64,000 nucleotides of DNA from Liolophura sinensis (GCF_032854445.1 NC_088296.1:16049485-16113484); one strand, 5' to 3'; positions 30,772-42,544 are shown, counted from the first letter of the stretch. Notes: generated by a model not told the origin, from the sequence alone. Program-made: numbers and translations.

Positions 30772-30985
30772 CTGAATGACCCAGGAGCCTCTGACCAATG
30801 CGGTTGCTCTGAGTTAAAGACGCCCTCTCAGGTCGTACGTGAGAAGGTCTGCAGCAACATGCGGGTGGGTTTCCCCCGGGCTCTACCCGGTTTCCTCCCA
30901 CCATAATGCTGGCTGCCGCCGTGGAAGTGAAATATTTTTGAGTACGGCGTAAAACAACAATCAAATGAATAAGTAAATAAAATCC
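30772..30985 (+). mobile_element. SINE-A
   Basis: AATGACCCAGGAGCCTCTGA, CCCCCGGGCTCTACCCGG, tail TTTTTGAGTACGGCGTAAAA. Confidence 0.88.
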
Positions 30986-31119
30986 TGAATTCCAATCATT
31001 AACAAGTTTTTTTCTACATTCAACTGACATAATTGGCCGTGTCTGAACGTGTCTGACGGACGCCGAATATAGCTCGCCAGGCAGAACATGACCGTTACAG
31101 AATATGACTGATGGTGGCC

Positions 31120-31515
31120 GAAAGAATATGGTTAGTTGTGATATAACCTAACGGACTGTGACAGAATATGGTTAGTTGTGACAGAACCTAACTGACTGTG
31201 ACAGAATATGGTTAGTTGTGACAGAACCTAACTGACTGTGACAGAATATGATTAGTTGTGACAGAACCTAACGGACTGTGACAGAATATGATTAGTTGTG
31301 ACAGAACCTAACTGACTGTGACAGAATATGATTAGTTGTGACAGAACCTAACTGACTGTGACAGAACATGATTAGTTGTGACAGAACCTAACTGACTGTG
31401 ACAGAATATGATTAGTTGTGACAGAACCTAACTGACTGTGACAGAATATGATTAGTTGTGACAGAACCTAACGGACTGTGACAGAACATGATTAGTTGTG
31501 ACAGAAGATAAACGA
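31120..31515 (+). repeat. 40-bp minisatellite, about ten units
   Basis: The unit is CTGACTGTGACAGAATATGA then TTAGTTGTGACAGAACCTAA. The two halves share GTGACAGAA, so it evolved from a 20-bp unit. Confidence 0.95.
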
Positions 31516-31582
31516 TCGTAATTGAACATGGCCAAGCATGACAGAATCTGACCGTGCACATGTCCACCTGTGGGTGTTAATC

Positions 31583-31843
31583 GTGTCTCTCCGTGGCTCA
31601 GTTGGTTAGCACTCTAACGCAGTATCACGACCCAGGAGCCTCTCAACAACGCGGTCGTTGTGAGTTCAAATCCAGCTCATGCTGGCTTCCTCTGGCTTCA
31701 TGCTGGCAGCAACCTGCGCATGATCGTGGGTTTCGCCCGGGCTGTGCCCGGTTTCCTCCCACCGTAAAGCTGGCCGCCGTCGTATAAGTAAAATATTCTT
31801 GAGTACGGCGTAAAACACCAATCAAATAAATAAATAAATTAAA
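31583..31843 (+). mobile_element. SINE-A, full length
   Basis: The head is CTCTCCGTGGCTCAGTTGG, then TTAGCACTCTAACGCAG. The body is intact and the tail is GAGTACGGCGTAAAACACC with (AAAT)n. Confidence 0.93.
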
Positions 31844-31849
31844 CAAGAT

Positions 31850-31972
31850 ACAGTTGTGGGTTTCCTCCAGGCTCTGCCCGGTTTTCGCCCACCATAATGC
31901 TGGCCGCCATCATAGGAATGAAGTATTCTTGAGCACGGCGTAAAACACCAATCAAATAAATAAATAGATAAG
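31850..31972 (+). mobile_element. SINE-A 3' half, directly behind the previous copy
   Basis: GTGGGTTTCCTCCAGGCTCT to GCACGGCGTAAAACACC. It is a tandem partial copy. Confidence 0.88.
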
Positions 31973-32139
31973 TGAACAAAATATATATTTATAAACTGTT
32001 TATACACATCACAGTCTTTCACCCATGTGCGCCTGTCTATGATAAGACCCCCTAGTAAAGCTTTTGTCATAAGCTGTACATATGTCTGAGTTCATCCCTG
32101 TGTGATCAATGCAACTGTTACCGGATTTGAGGTCTTTCG

Positions 32140-32212
32140 CCTGGGCGCATTCGCCTGTGTGCATTCGCCTGTGTGCATTCGCCTGCGTGCATTCGCCTGC
32201 GTGCATTCGTCG
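32140..32212 (+). repeat. 14-bp tandem repeat
   Basis: Five units of GCATTCGCCTGTGT. Confidence 0.9.
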
Positions 32213-32224
32213 GTGTAATTCCTA

Positions 32225-32610
32225 TGTTAAAAGTGGAGAAAACGTAAAAAATGAAGTAAATTTCAGATGAAGGTTTTCTCGTTAAGGGGAAAAGGACATT
32301 TGAAGAAAATATTTGTGTGGTTTTTATTTGGACCCACCTTTTGGGATATATCGTGTTTGCATGTTAAAAATCCTATATAAGAATGTGACTCTTGTCCAAT
32401 AAATATATTTGGGTGTTCAGATTCAATGTGTTTAGGTATAAACAACAAATTAACATTCAAATAAATGTATTACAGATTACGCATTAATTATGCTGAATCC
32501 ATATATCCCAAAAGCTGTCCCCAGGTACTCCCCATACATTAATGAAAACGTATTTAAGACCATACTTACGAACAACTTTTCATACCTTTTTAACTAAAAT
32601 TTTCATCACT
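32225..32610. mobile_element. Long-TIR palindromic element (family P2)
   Basis: The left CCACCTTTTGGGATATATCG and the right CCATATATCCCAAAAGCTG are inverted. The outer arms match those of the copy at 13.3-13.8 kb. A/T-rich core with AATAAATATATTTG. Confidence 0.65.
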
Positions 32611-32739
32611 TTAATGTCTTCTTCTTTTTAAAGTAAAAAGTAAAGTCCTTTTGACAGATACCACAGGTGCATGGGTTTACATGGGCAAACTGCGATATTT
32701 GTGTTCAAATATTAAAACTCTATCATATATTGCCAACAA

Positions 32740-32905
32740 AACTCCATCGGCCTGGCCAACAAATCTCCATCGTTGTATCCAACAGATCTCCATCGACATA
32801 TCCAACAAATGTCCATCGGTATAGCCAAAAACTCTCCATCTGTATAGCCAATAAATCTCCGTCAATATAGCCAACAAAGCTCCATCGATATAGCCAACAA
32901 AACCA
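32740..32905. repeat. ~22-bp tandem repeat
   Basis: About seven units of the form TATAGCCAACAAATCTCCATCG. Confidence 0.88.
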
Positions 32906-35839
32906 TCCATTTAGCCGACTGTATCGTCGGTTGGAGGGAGTTCAAGTCCAGCACATGGTGGCTTTTCTCTGTTTCGACGCATAGATTCTCTAAAGAGAAG
33001 CGCACACTATACCATGGTAGAATATAAATTTATTCCAACTGTCTTCAGCCTTTTCATGGATATTTCACAGTATGAAAGAATATAATTAAAGACTTACAAT
33101 ATACAGCATAGAGAATGACTCAAGAACGTATAACATTTATGAGATATGTCTTATTAATATAAATATCCACCAAAATCGAGACGAAATGAATATTTACACA
33201 TCGAATAAACCCAATTTTTTAATCTCAACTTCAAGATTAAGGTTAAATCACTTTTTTAATTCAAAGTCTCACACATCCACCTAGCACGTCAATCCCAACT
33301 GACAAACCTCCTCACCCCCTTTCTGTGTTCTAAGAGACGGTTCACGGCAAGAATATAGGTCAGCGGCGACACTGACGGTGGTTTACAAAAAGTTATACAA
33401 CCTTTCATTTCCCGCATAACAAACCGCAAGTTTCAAGGGTCTTTTGTACATATTGTCAACTATTCAAGTATCTTTTGTAAGGCGTCAAAGCATGTCTCAC
33501 AATGTGTTTCTCACAAACCAGCGATCCAGTTCGATTGGACAATCATGCCACCAGTCGCTACACAGGATATTTCTGGCCAATGTGGGCGTTTTTAAAAGAA
33601 ACTTCCACGTAATTGTTTATTTTCTTTGCATAAAATACTTGATTCATTTAAAGAGCCGGACATATTCGTTATACAAGAACCACACAATGCTTATGACTGG
33701 CTTTTCTCAGCTGTAGCTCACACACACGTACTGGGAGTCATGTTTTCGTTGTGCTCAATGAAACAGGGTAAAGCGCGATTCGGCATTTGATAGGTCAGGT
33801 GTGAACGGTCTACTTTGTTTCTTTTATCTAAGGCTTCTCTCGTTCTACAGCATATTAAAACATTTTCCTATATGCATTTGTGGCCCATGAATCAAAAGAA
33901 CTGAAACATTTTTCAGACTTAAGGATTTGAAAGTTTCTACCACCAAAAAGGGTATGGAAAAAGATGGTCACCAAACCAGTACAAGCCTGATAATACCTCC
34001 ATGTCAGCTGCTCTGTGTCAATCGTCATCACACTCTTTAGTCACGTGACTAGAGTACTGGAGTTGAAAACAAAGCGAATTAACCAGGGTGAGATAAACAC
34101 AGAGGATTTTAGCGTAAAAAATGAAAAATATAACTTTTAGGTACGGAAGTCTTTCTGGAAAAGTAATCAAAATGTATCTAGCCTTCAGATATGACAGTTC
34201 CAATGTAATTTAAACCTTAGGAATCGGCAAAAATCAGCATTTCGCACATTTAGCTCAACGTTATTTAGCACTTCATGCTTCTTGCGAGGAACCCTGGTGC
34301 TCAAAATTAACAGCAGACCCCTATAGGATCGCAAATATGGAACGACTACACTAGTGCATTAGACTATATTCTCTCTGTACGTTCGTATTCATATTATAAA
34401 ACTTCATTAACACTACTGTTCCGCTAGGTAGCAAAAATGACGTTTCTTACAGCCAGAATGATGTGTTTGAAATCTTATATAATAATAATACAGTCAGTAG
34501 GCTTATATGCTGTGTAGGCCTACATGCTGCCTAAGGGTTTTTTCTCTTTTTAATTTTCTTTTTAGCAGTCCTAATTTTAGTAAGAACTTTTAGTAATTTT
34601 TTACAAGTACTCGCGGCACGAAAGACCGTTGGAAGGGGCATCTGGACCTCTGAAAGTGCATGACCCCACGCATACCGCCGGTTTTAAGCTCTCGACCATT
34701 TTGAGAAACAAAGGATTGCTTCAGCGGCCTTAGTAGATAGATGGAAAAGAAATGGATTCAAAATTCCTAATCTAAATTTGAATAGTTCCATAGTCTTATA
34801 TATAAAAAGTCGTACATAATCACACACAGAAAAACAAAGCAAAACAACAACCAAAAAAGAATTAAAAAACCACTCATATCCTACTGATCTACGTAGGTAT
34901 TTGTGATCTGTTTGATGTCCTGCAAACGTTGCCACGGATGTTAGAATTGATGTGTTGTTACAGTGCCGATTTTTTGTACATTTGTGGTGCAACAGAATAC
35001 CCTGAACTTTGGGATACATGACTGTATGGGGTGAGAACTGCATACATATACATATATTGAAAGAAGCATAATAGTTTAGCTCTTTCACCTCAATGATACC
35101 GTCACATGACATGTCCTGAATACTGATGAAGGACATCTCCATAAGAGTGTTAGCATAAAATGTAACAAGTAGCGGACTTTATAGTACCGGCATTAATAAA
35201 CAGCTACAATACTAAGTAACTATTGAGCAATCAGAATATCCGGGATCACAGAAAGTTCACGAGGCGAATTGTAAGGCATTGGATGACTCTAGACCAATCA
35301 AAATTCACTTTAATTCTCTCATAATTTGCGATTTATGGCCTGCACAATGCGTTGTATATAATAAAAGTTTCGAATATTTAATCACAAAAAAAAAAAATAT
35401 GTGGTGAACTTTTTTGTGCACGTTAACTATAAATGTAACCAATGATACCCATGTTTTGCCATTCCCTTCGTGTGATCATTTAATGTGAGGTAAGTTTGGG
35501 GACGGAAATCGCGTTCCTGTTTTTTCTTTTCTAACAAACGTTTATCTTTTGGCAGAATTTTAACATCTGATTACTAACATTGCAGAACTATTTTCTGAAG
35601 ACAGAACTTTAGCCCTAATGAAACACAAAATCCGTTTTTAAACTTTCCAGCTGGTGTATTTTCTACTCAACTGTGTTTAATCACCAGTGTATGTACATGC
35701 TGCAGTGTAGGATTCACAAAAATATTCACTCAAAATGCAAGGGATGGAAATGGCACCCTATGCTTAGAGCTTGACAGATTAAATATCTTGTTTGTGACAT
35801 TCTGGGCTATGCTTTTCTGGGGGAAAGGTGAAATAACAC
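32906..35839. other. Intergenic, nothing recognised
   Basis: There are no exons or repeats I can support. A 152-codon minus-strand frame at 34684-35142 has no family resemblance and A/T-driven composition. Confidence 0.4.
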
Positions 35840-36045
35840 AATAGGTTTATTCTGAGCTTGGTGCTGGAAAGGTGAGATAACATCTTAGTGCCATTCAGAA
35901 CTTAGTGCCTTAAAGGTGAAATAATATGTTAGTGACATTTTGACCTTAGTGCGGCAAAGGTGAAATAACACCGTAACGGTATTCTGAACTTGTGTACCAA
36001 AGGTGAAATAACACGTTAGTATTATTGTGAGCTTAATACCTGACA
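35840..36045. repeat. ~45-bp degenerate tandem repeat
   Basis: Five units carry AAAGGTGAAATAACAC, TTAGTG and ATTCTGAACTT. Confidence 0.8.
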
Positions 36046-36523
36046 CCTTTTTTTTGATTTTGGGGTTATTGTGGGATTTTTCAAACAACATTTCCGTTGA
36101 GCTTTGAACTGATCATGTTAGTTAGCTTAGCTATTTTTGTTTTTGAAGAAGCATATTTGTTCCTGAAAAAATACACGTAACTCTTACATATTTTGATTTA
36201 ATATTAATCTATTAAACATTGAACGGCTATAAGCTATAGTTGTCACACATACTATGTAGCTTGGGTTTTCACCGCTGATGCGCTCTCATCGTAAACTTTA
36301 GTTTATTTCTTTACATGATCTGTATTTCTCTCCCCTCTCACTTACAGTAGTTCCCTTAAACAACAGTGGTCCGGTTTATGGGTGGGGGGAAACCTGGCAG
36401 AGCATGGAGGAATCCTGGCAGAACACAGAGGAAACCAATGCACCAGACGAAGTTACTCACTTCAACTTCTGTCGGGGCTGGTCGTGACCGAGTAGTTAAA
36501 ATGGACACTCGAGGCTAGGAACC
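36046..36523. other. Intergenic, nothing recognised
   Basis: No coding signal was seen. A short SINE-like stretch with GGGGGGAAACCTGGCAGAGC is near 36385. Confidence 0.4.
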
Positions 36524-36915
36524 TCAAATAAATTGCGATCGGTCCGGATAGCACAGTTGGTAGAGCGTCCGCTTCGGGACCGGTAGATCCAGGATCAATC
36601 CTTGATCGAGTCACACCTAAGACTTTAAAAGAGGAAGTTGTAACTTCCTCGCTTGGCGTTCGGCATGAAGGGGATAGTGCAACAACTGGTTGACCCGTAT
36701 CAGTATAATGGCTCGGGCGGGGCGGCTTACTTGCCTTCGGTAAGTCGTCTCAGTGATGCAGCACTAAAAAAAGGAGCGGTGGAAATCTGTCCTGCAACAA
36801 GGAGGCACATTACACGTACATGCACCTTAAGGATTCCTTCGTCGTTATATGACTGAAAAATTGTTGAGTACGACGTTAAACCCCAAGCACTCACTCACTC
36901 ACTCAAATAAATTGC
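36524..36915 (+). mobile_element. SINE-B, full length with target-site duplication
   Basis: The 13-bp direct repeat TCAAATAAATTGC lies at 36524-36536 and 36903-36915. The head TCCGGATAGCACAGTTGG, GTAGAGCGTCCGCTTCGG looks like a tRNA with an A box, and a B-box-like GATCGAGTCACACC follows. The tail is GACGTTAAACCCCAAGC with (ACTC)n. It is the best reference copy of SINE-B here. Confidence 0.95.
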
Positions 36916-37419
36916 AATTAACATCACTGAATATTTTTACCTAATACTGTATAATCCATGGTGCCAGGGGTGTATAATTTTCTACTTGTACAGTTTTTTT
37001 TACAGCTGTTAGAAAGCTACCTATCTAAGACTGTTATTTTTATTCGCCTTTTGTTGTCTGAGTGGTTGTCTGAGTGCTTCCGCAGCTTTGATCTTGCAAA
37101 CAGTCTAAATGGCAGATAAATTTGCTCCTTTCTCCTAAGACGGGCAGAAAAGCAGCATGTTGCTAAGTTTATTGAAGAACCACTCTTTTCCAGCGACTTC
37201 TTGCAACACGTCACATATTCGCGTGCATGTCCGTCTTAAAGATTCTATTTCAGAATGGCGCGTCAGGCGGTGTTTAACCAGCAGCGGTTAGCTAAAATTG
37301 GTCATAATCAATTACTGGCAAGGATGACTCTCAATTATGAGTAGAGTAATCTTCTATACCGATTTATGTGGCTTTTGTATACAACTCTACCTAAAACACT
37401 ATTAAAATAAAGAAGTTTA

Positions 37420-37765
37420 GGATGACTATTGCAAGGTTAATAACTTCCCATAGATTATCAATCGAAACTGAGAGGTGACACAAGCCTAACAAACTTTGTA
37501 TTGACGAAAGAAAATGTGGTACTTGTGTGTGGAAGATGAATATCATTTCCTACTTGTTTGTTTATTGTATGAAATTTATAGACAGATATACATTTCCCAG
37601 TATTATACTGTCAATCCAGATAGAAGACATTTTTTTGAACTGACTACAACTAATGAACAACAGTTACGAAGCTTTGCACTGTTTCTTGACACATCGTTTA
37701 GATTAATGGAGTCAGGAAGCCGTGTATTAACATGCACACTGCATCACGTGTTTATTGACAGTTGA
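37420..37765 (+). mobile_element. Non-LTR retrotransposon ORF2 C-terminal fragment
   Basis: The frame reads RLITSHRLSIETER, then (after breaks) KCGTC and EDEYHFLLVCLLYEIYRQIY. This is the C-terminal Cys/His region seen after the reverse transcriptase of many LINEs (a CxxC followed by EYHFLLVCPLY-type sequence). A stop near 37474 and a frame change near 37520 show it is dead. No reverse transcriptase core is present upstream. Confidence 0.7.
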
Positions 37766-37877
37766 ATATGCGTATAGTAAATGTCGATGTCTCCTGTTCG
37801 TCATCACGAGGTAATATGTGACATATGCGCATGCGCGATGGGCCTGAGGCAACAATAAACTACTACTATACTATATT

Positions 37878-38102
37878 TCGGCTCTGTAACTTGGTTAACC
37901 CGCTAGCGCAGCGTAATGACCCAGCAGCCTCTCAACAATGCGGTAGCTGTGAGTACAAGTCCAGCTCATGCCGGCTTCCTATCAGGCCGTAAATGGGTAG
38001 GTCTCTCAGCAACCCTGCATATTTTTGTGGGTTTCCTACGGGCCATCGTATAAGTGAAATTTTCTTGAGTACGGCGTAAAACACCAATCAAATAAATAAA
38101 TA
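37878..38102 (+). mobile_element. SINE-A
   Basis: GGTTAACCCGCTAGCGCAGC, GTAATGACCCAGCAGCC, tail TTCTTGAGTACGGCGTAAAA. About 40 bases of the 3' body are missing. Confidence 0.9.
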
Positions 38103-38148
38103 CTATATTTCTAATTCCAGATATATTCCATTTACACGTGTCGAAAAC

Positions 38149-38422
38149 ATGGAGCGTGGTACCGTCACCATGTTGTCAGCTGTGGTACTTGCTCTCGTAG
38201 TCCGAGAAGTCAGTGCTCTTGCCCTAAATCCCTATATCACTCTTCCTGCCAACTATGTTTTGGGTTTCACGGATATATTGGACGAGATCGACTGCAGGGT
38301 GTCTGTCTGGTCCGCATGGGGTCCATTCAACAGTAAAGGTTACCGGATCCGCACACGGACTATTCTAAGGCACCCACAAAATTTCGGAGCTGCCTGCCCA
38401 TCACTCACTGAAACTGAATGGG
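38149..38422 (+). CDS. TSP1-VWA gene exon: signal peptide and TSP1 repeat
   Basis: The ATG at 38149 (or the second Met at 38170) precedes MLSAVVLALVVREVSALA, a signal peptide. The repeat reads DCRVSVWSAWGPFNSKGY, RIRTRTILRHPQNFGAACPS. The WSAWG and R-x-R core are typical, but the usual Cys after WSAWGP is Phe. The donor GTAAGG begins at 38423, phase 1. A 5' UTR exon may end at an acceptor at about 38120. Confidence 0.82.
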
Positions 38423-40771
38423 GTAAGGACAATGCACATTTACCGCTTGTTGTACATTGGTAAACTTTTCTAACTTTCTCCCATTTACTGTTTTATTACT
38501 CTAGGATATACATTTATTTATTTGTTTCATTGGTATTTTACGTCGTAATCAAGAATATTTCACTTATTCATACGACGGCGGCTAGCATTATAGTAGAAAG
38601 AAAGGGAACAGAGCTTGAAGAAAAGCCACGACCATCCACAGATTGCTCGCAGACTTCGCCCCATGTACTTGCGATCCGAGAGGAAGCCAGTTTGAGCTGG
38701 TTTCATCTTCACGAACCTCTCTTAGCGTGACGAGATAGCAACTACCATGACGACGTAATGCCTACAGTATTGGTTGCCGTGGTAACGTTAAGACTGCTTC
38801 GTGAAACCGGATTATGAACCTAAATTCACAATAACTGCATAGGTGAGAGGCTTCTGGGTCGTTGTACTGCGGCCATGGAGACCACGCTACATGTACGTGA
38901 CTTTAGTTGTAGATCCATGGTTTAACAGAAGCATTCCACAAACGGCAGCTCAAATGGAAAGGAGCCTGATATCCGGAACTCACACCCTGGAGTATATTTT
39001 CTTTACTAAACGGCAGGCGAGCACCATTAAACCACGTGATTTCCTGTTTATTTTGGACATGAGTTGCACCATTAACAGTGCGGACTACGCCAAGGAGAAA
39101 GACAACATCGCCAAGCTCATCGGTGTGATCTGTGGAACGATTGGCCCCGGAAACGACAACAACCGAGCAGCTGTGATCACCTTTTCTACCGACCCCGTGA
39201 TAAACTTTGACTTCAATGACCACCTTAACTTGGCTGATCTCCAGGCCGCCGTGAGAAATTTACCGAAAGTTTCCACAAGGACTTGCACAGGAAAGGCGCT
39301 CGACCTGGGGCAGACGATGTTCGACACCAGCAAAGGTAATGTTATTTTAGTCTTTCAGATATTGTACAAATTATTATTGGATTTACTCGAAACACTCGAG
39401 AAACCGGGCATGGTTCAGTGGTAGAGTGCAAGACTACCAACCACTGGTATATAAAGTGAGAATGCTCATGATACTGAACGGTCGACTGCGCTAGTTAGGT
39501 AATACTGAGCGCCATACTCAAACATTTGCCACATTTTCCATGTGAGGCAGTCAAATAAATCAGTGAAACATGTAAGCACACACCAGCTTTACAGCGCATG
39601 CGCCGCTCTCTACGTTGACATCCCTACCACGACTAACAATTTTTGTACACGAATCTTGTCACTGGGGTCACGGTGATGAGACAGGAAATGAAATCAGAAA
39701 TCACAAAAACTTTATCTGAACCTTTGCTTCCAGTAATATTTTATGTGCCCGCATTCCCTTTATCTAAAGGATGTACAATAAGGACACCAGTCTCGAAAAG
39801 CTTACTTGCGTCACACTGGCTCCAAACATCAAGATTGTCTACTGGTTGTAGTGATGTAAAGCGAACGCATAGAGAGAGGCGCATGCGCTATAAGGAGTAT
39901 GAACAATTTGCTCCAATGAAGGATGTACGAGGTCAAAAGTTCCGCTGGGGCTTTAAGTAAGGGGTTTTTGTCATATATCTTGCAAGTGCGGTGGCTTCCT
40001 ACACACATAAAGAGCTGACCACCTTTGTATCAGTGAAAATTCCCGAATCGCTTAAATAGAAGTCTGTGGTAATTATCGGTCTTTCTTTTAATGTTATTGC
40101 ATGTAAAATGTGATGAGAATACAAAAGCTTCAGTAATTCTGGAACAGTGACGTTTAATAGATTGTAATTAGCATCAGAGTTTTTTTGTACAGTAATGCTG
40201 CAGTCAGACATGCGGCATGTAATTTCATACCATTTAAACATTTACATGAAGACTTAGAATAAAACCCTATCTCAGGTAAATTGACAAGAGGACGTACTTC
40301 ACCGGTAAAATGTGACCATTTGCCAATTACCTCATTGTCGTCGATGCTCTGTTTTTACTCCCGATGATCTGAGTCTTTTATTATATTTTCATGTTAAAAC
40401 TTGCAGGGGCACGTTCAGACTTCATATCCGAGAAAGAGGTGATTTTACTCACTAACGGAAAAAGTAACTGTGGCCCGAACGCCGTCAACGCCGCTCTGGC
40501 TCTGAGGAACAGTAGAACACCGCCTCTCCCGCTATTTGTGTTCGCCATAGGCAACCACAATGCCGCTGATCGGCAGGAGATACAAGCCATGGCGTCTGCT
40601 CCGACGTCTTACCATCTTTTTCACTTCACAAGCTTTATAGAGTTTGAGCAGGTTGTAGAGTTCATAATATCCACCCCATACGACTGCGCACCGATCGATT
40701 TTGGTGGTTACCCCAAACATGTCATTATGCATAAGGATGCGCTCCTAACACAGGTGCTGAACAGAAAATAG
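38149..40771 (+). CDS. Secreted TSP1-VWA domain protein
   Basis: Exons 38149-38422, 38907 (or 38913)-39335 and 40407-40771, all joined in phase 1. The order is signal peptide, one thrombospondin type 1 repeat, then one complete von Willebrand factor A domain. Predicted length is about 350 residues. Extracellular TSP1/VWA proteins serve as adhesive matrix or defence proteins in invertebrates; the ligand here is unknown. A second copy of the gene appears to lie in inverted orientation beyond the right edge (63977-64000). Confidence 0.85.
38514..38886 (-). mobile_element. SINE-A interrupted by about 100 bp
   Basis: The 3' part is 38514-38728 and the head region 38826-38886 (TAGGTGAGAGGCTTCTGGG). 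Unrelated sequence with TTGCCGTGGTAACG lies between. Its head ends about 20 bases before the acceptor of the VWA exon. Confidence 0.75.
38907..39335 (+). CDS. TSP1-VWA gene exon: first part of VWA domain
   Basis: Acceptors at 38906 (ACTTTAG) and 38912 (TTGTAG) both keep phase 1; I chose the first. The product runs through RDFLFILDMSCTINSADYAK (MIDAS first motif, D-x-S-x-T), RAAVITFSTDPVINFDF and STRTCTGKALDLGQTMF. The donor GTAATG starts at 39336, phase 1. Confidence 0.85.
39336..40406. other. Intron of TSP1-VWA gene
   Basis: No further exon is needed to complete the domain, and none was seen. A tRNA-like piece with GGCATGGTTCAGTGGTAGAG is at 39411-39430. Confidence 0.6.
40407..40771 (+). 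CDS. TSP1-VWA gene terminal exon
   Basis: The acceptor AAACTTGCAG ends at 40406 and the stop TAG is at 40769-40771. EKEVILLTNGKSNCGPNAVN is the strand carrying the third MIDAS position, where most VWA domains have Asp (TDG); here it is Asn. Next come LPLFVFAIGNHNAADRQEIQ and a C-terminal tail ending QVLNRK. Confidence 0.87.
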
Positions 40772-41260
40772 CTTCTTCGGTTAGGCTCTTTTCTTAATCG
40801 TTTTTAAAAGCGTCCATAGATTAATTTTTATTTCAGAAAAGTATCTGAAGTGGTCACAGGTCATGTATGTACCGCATCTTTTCAGGTTATCTACATATAT
40901 CACAGGTGGATAAGTTAGACCAACACTTTAAATGCGTCTTTATTTTCTAAGCCATATGTAACAGTATAAATCTTACCCATTTGGCTGTTCCATCAATCAC
41001 CTCCTCTGGCAAACTGGTTATTTAAGTAATCCTGACACGGTTTGTAATATGGTCACGGTATCCGTGGTGACCCTTTTAAAATACTCATCGAATTGATCAT
41101 TTGAGATCAGATTATTTTACTGGAAGCTAAAATTAGAGAGCACCGATTTCCCTCCATTATGGTCAATGTTGAATGATCCTGTTTTAACCTCTTCAGCAGA
41201 TTCGACGGTGGTACGCATCCAGCTCTCTAAGCCTATAGCCTATACATTTTGAAGTATGCA

Positions 41261-41266
41261 AATAAA
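41261..41266 (+). terminator. Candidate poly(A) signal of TSP1-VWA gene
   Basis: AATAAA lies 490 bases after the stop and is conserved in the inverted copy (63491-63496). Confidence 0.5.
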
Positions 41267-41609
41267 ACATTTTTTCTGCATGGTATTATTTTTGTTTGTT
41301 TCATAATTAGGTTGACAGTTATTTATTTAATTATGTACCTATGTGATTTTTGCTTCACGCCATAATGAAGCAATTTTCACATTTTAGCATTTTGAGCTGT
41401 ACTGCTAGTTCTCGGTTGGTTAAGGAACACAGAGAAAGTGTTCTTTGTTTTGTGGCGTTCTTTATTCTATATCAGACAAAGCTTGCTACCATTATATTTT
41501 ACATCTGTTTTTCGCCGTAGACGTATTCAAGCATATTTCACTTACACGACGGCGGCTGTGATTATGTGGTGTACAATCGTTAGTTTTTATACATTTCACT
41601 AAATTATGG

Positions 41610-41850
41610 ACTCAAAAAATTAATCAGTTAATTTTAACAGAAAATCTGTTGCCTGAGTAATAGCAGAAGGTATTCTGTTACGATAAAATAATACTGTGTT
41701 TTTTTGAGCAGTTAGTTTATTAGAGTCTTATGTTGAGTTAATAGAATAGATGTGTTATGTAAAAAAGAATGATCTATTACAATAGCAGACTACTAGCATC
41801 ACTTAGACAGCAGACTTTCTGTTTAAATTAGCCGACTAATTCTTGAGCCT
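41610..41850. mobile_element. MITE-1, near full length
   Basis: The termini are ACTCAAAAAATTAATCAG and CTAATTCTTGAGCC, inverted over about 55 bp. Its inverted-duplicate partner is 62945-63149. Confidence 0.8.
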
Positions 41851-42044
41851 GATATGATTTATTTATTTATTTGATTGGTGTTTTACGCCGTACTCAAGAA
41901 TATTTCACTTATACGACGGCGGCCAGCATTATGGTGGGTGGAAACCGGGCAGAGCCCGGGGGAAACCCACGACCATCCGCAGGTTGCTGGCAGACCTTCC
42001 CACTTACGGCCGGAGAGGAAGCCAGCATGAGCTGCCTAATATGA
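41848..42044 (-). mobile_element. SINE-A, 5'-truncated, with target-site duplication
   Basis: The direct repeats are CCTGATATGA (41848-41857) and CCTAATATGA (42035-42044). The inverted arm has one copy (CCTAGTATGA-type) and no SINE, i.e. an empty site near 62930. Confidence 0.95.
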
Positions 42045-42182
42045 TAGTACTACGAAGGCGGTAAGCTTAAGAAGTGGCAAAAGACCGACTACAAGTAGCC
42101 CGGGTAGACAAGGGTATAATTAGCGTTGATATTCATGAATATGGAAACGATTACGTAAAGACGATTTTTCCATACGCAGAAC

Positions 42183-42372
42183 AATCACCCAGTAGTCGCT
42201 CACCAATGCGGTCGTTGTGAGTTCAATTCCAGCTCATGCTGGCCTCCTTTTCGGTTGTGCGTGAGGTGGTCTGCCACCAGCGTGCCGATGGTCGAGTTTT
42301 TTCTCACGAGCCACCGTCGTATAAGTGAAATGCTCCTGAGTACGGCGTAAAATGCAGTAAAATAAATAATTC
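42183..42372 (+). mobile_element. SINE-A
   Basis: CTCACCAATGCGGTCGTTGT, CAGCTCATGCTGGCCTCC, tail CTCCTGAGTACGGCG. The partner in the inverted arm is 62600-62805. Confidence 0.85.
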
Positions 42373-42544
42373 CTTACAGTGGAACAGACGTTATTTCTAA
42401 GCCAACAACTGTTTACACGACGATTCGGCTGGTTCTAGGCACCTTGTTTGACGGAAAGTGAGTATGTAGATATGACATATTATTGTATAACAATTGACAG
42501 GATAGCATGACTGCCCTCTGCAAGAAATACCGTCTCAAATTACA

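Noticed and set aside
31120-31515. CRISPR-like array
   Set aside because: Units are contiguous with no unique spacers; the window is eukaryotic. It is a plain minisatellite, as are the arrays at 27.0, 50.1 and 59.4 kb.
34684-35142. 152-codon minus-strand ORF
   Set aside because: No recognisable motif, A/T-driven composition, and no splice or poly(A) context. Not reported as a gene.
36537-36620. tRNA gene
   Set aside because: A- and B-box-like sequences are present here and at several other places, but each continues into a SINE body with a target-site duplication or family tail, and the cloverleaf stems are imperfect.
37514-37765. Independent 83-codon host gene
   Set aside because: EDEYHFLLVC with a preceding CxxC and the upstream RLSIETER piece identify a LINE remnant with broken frame.
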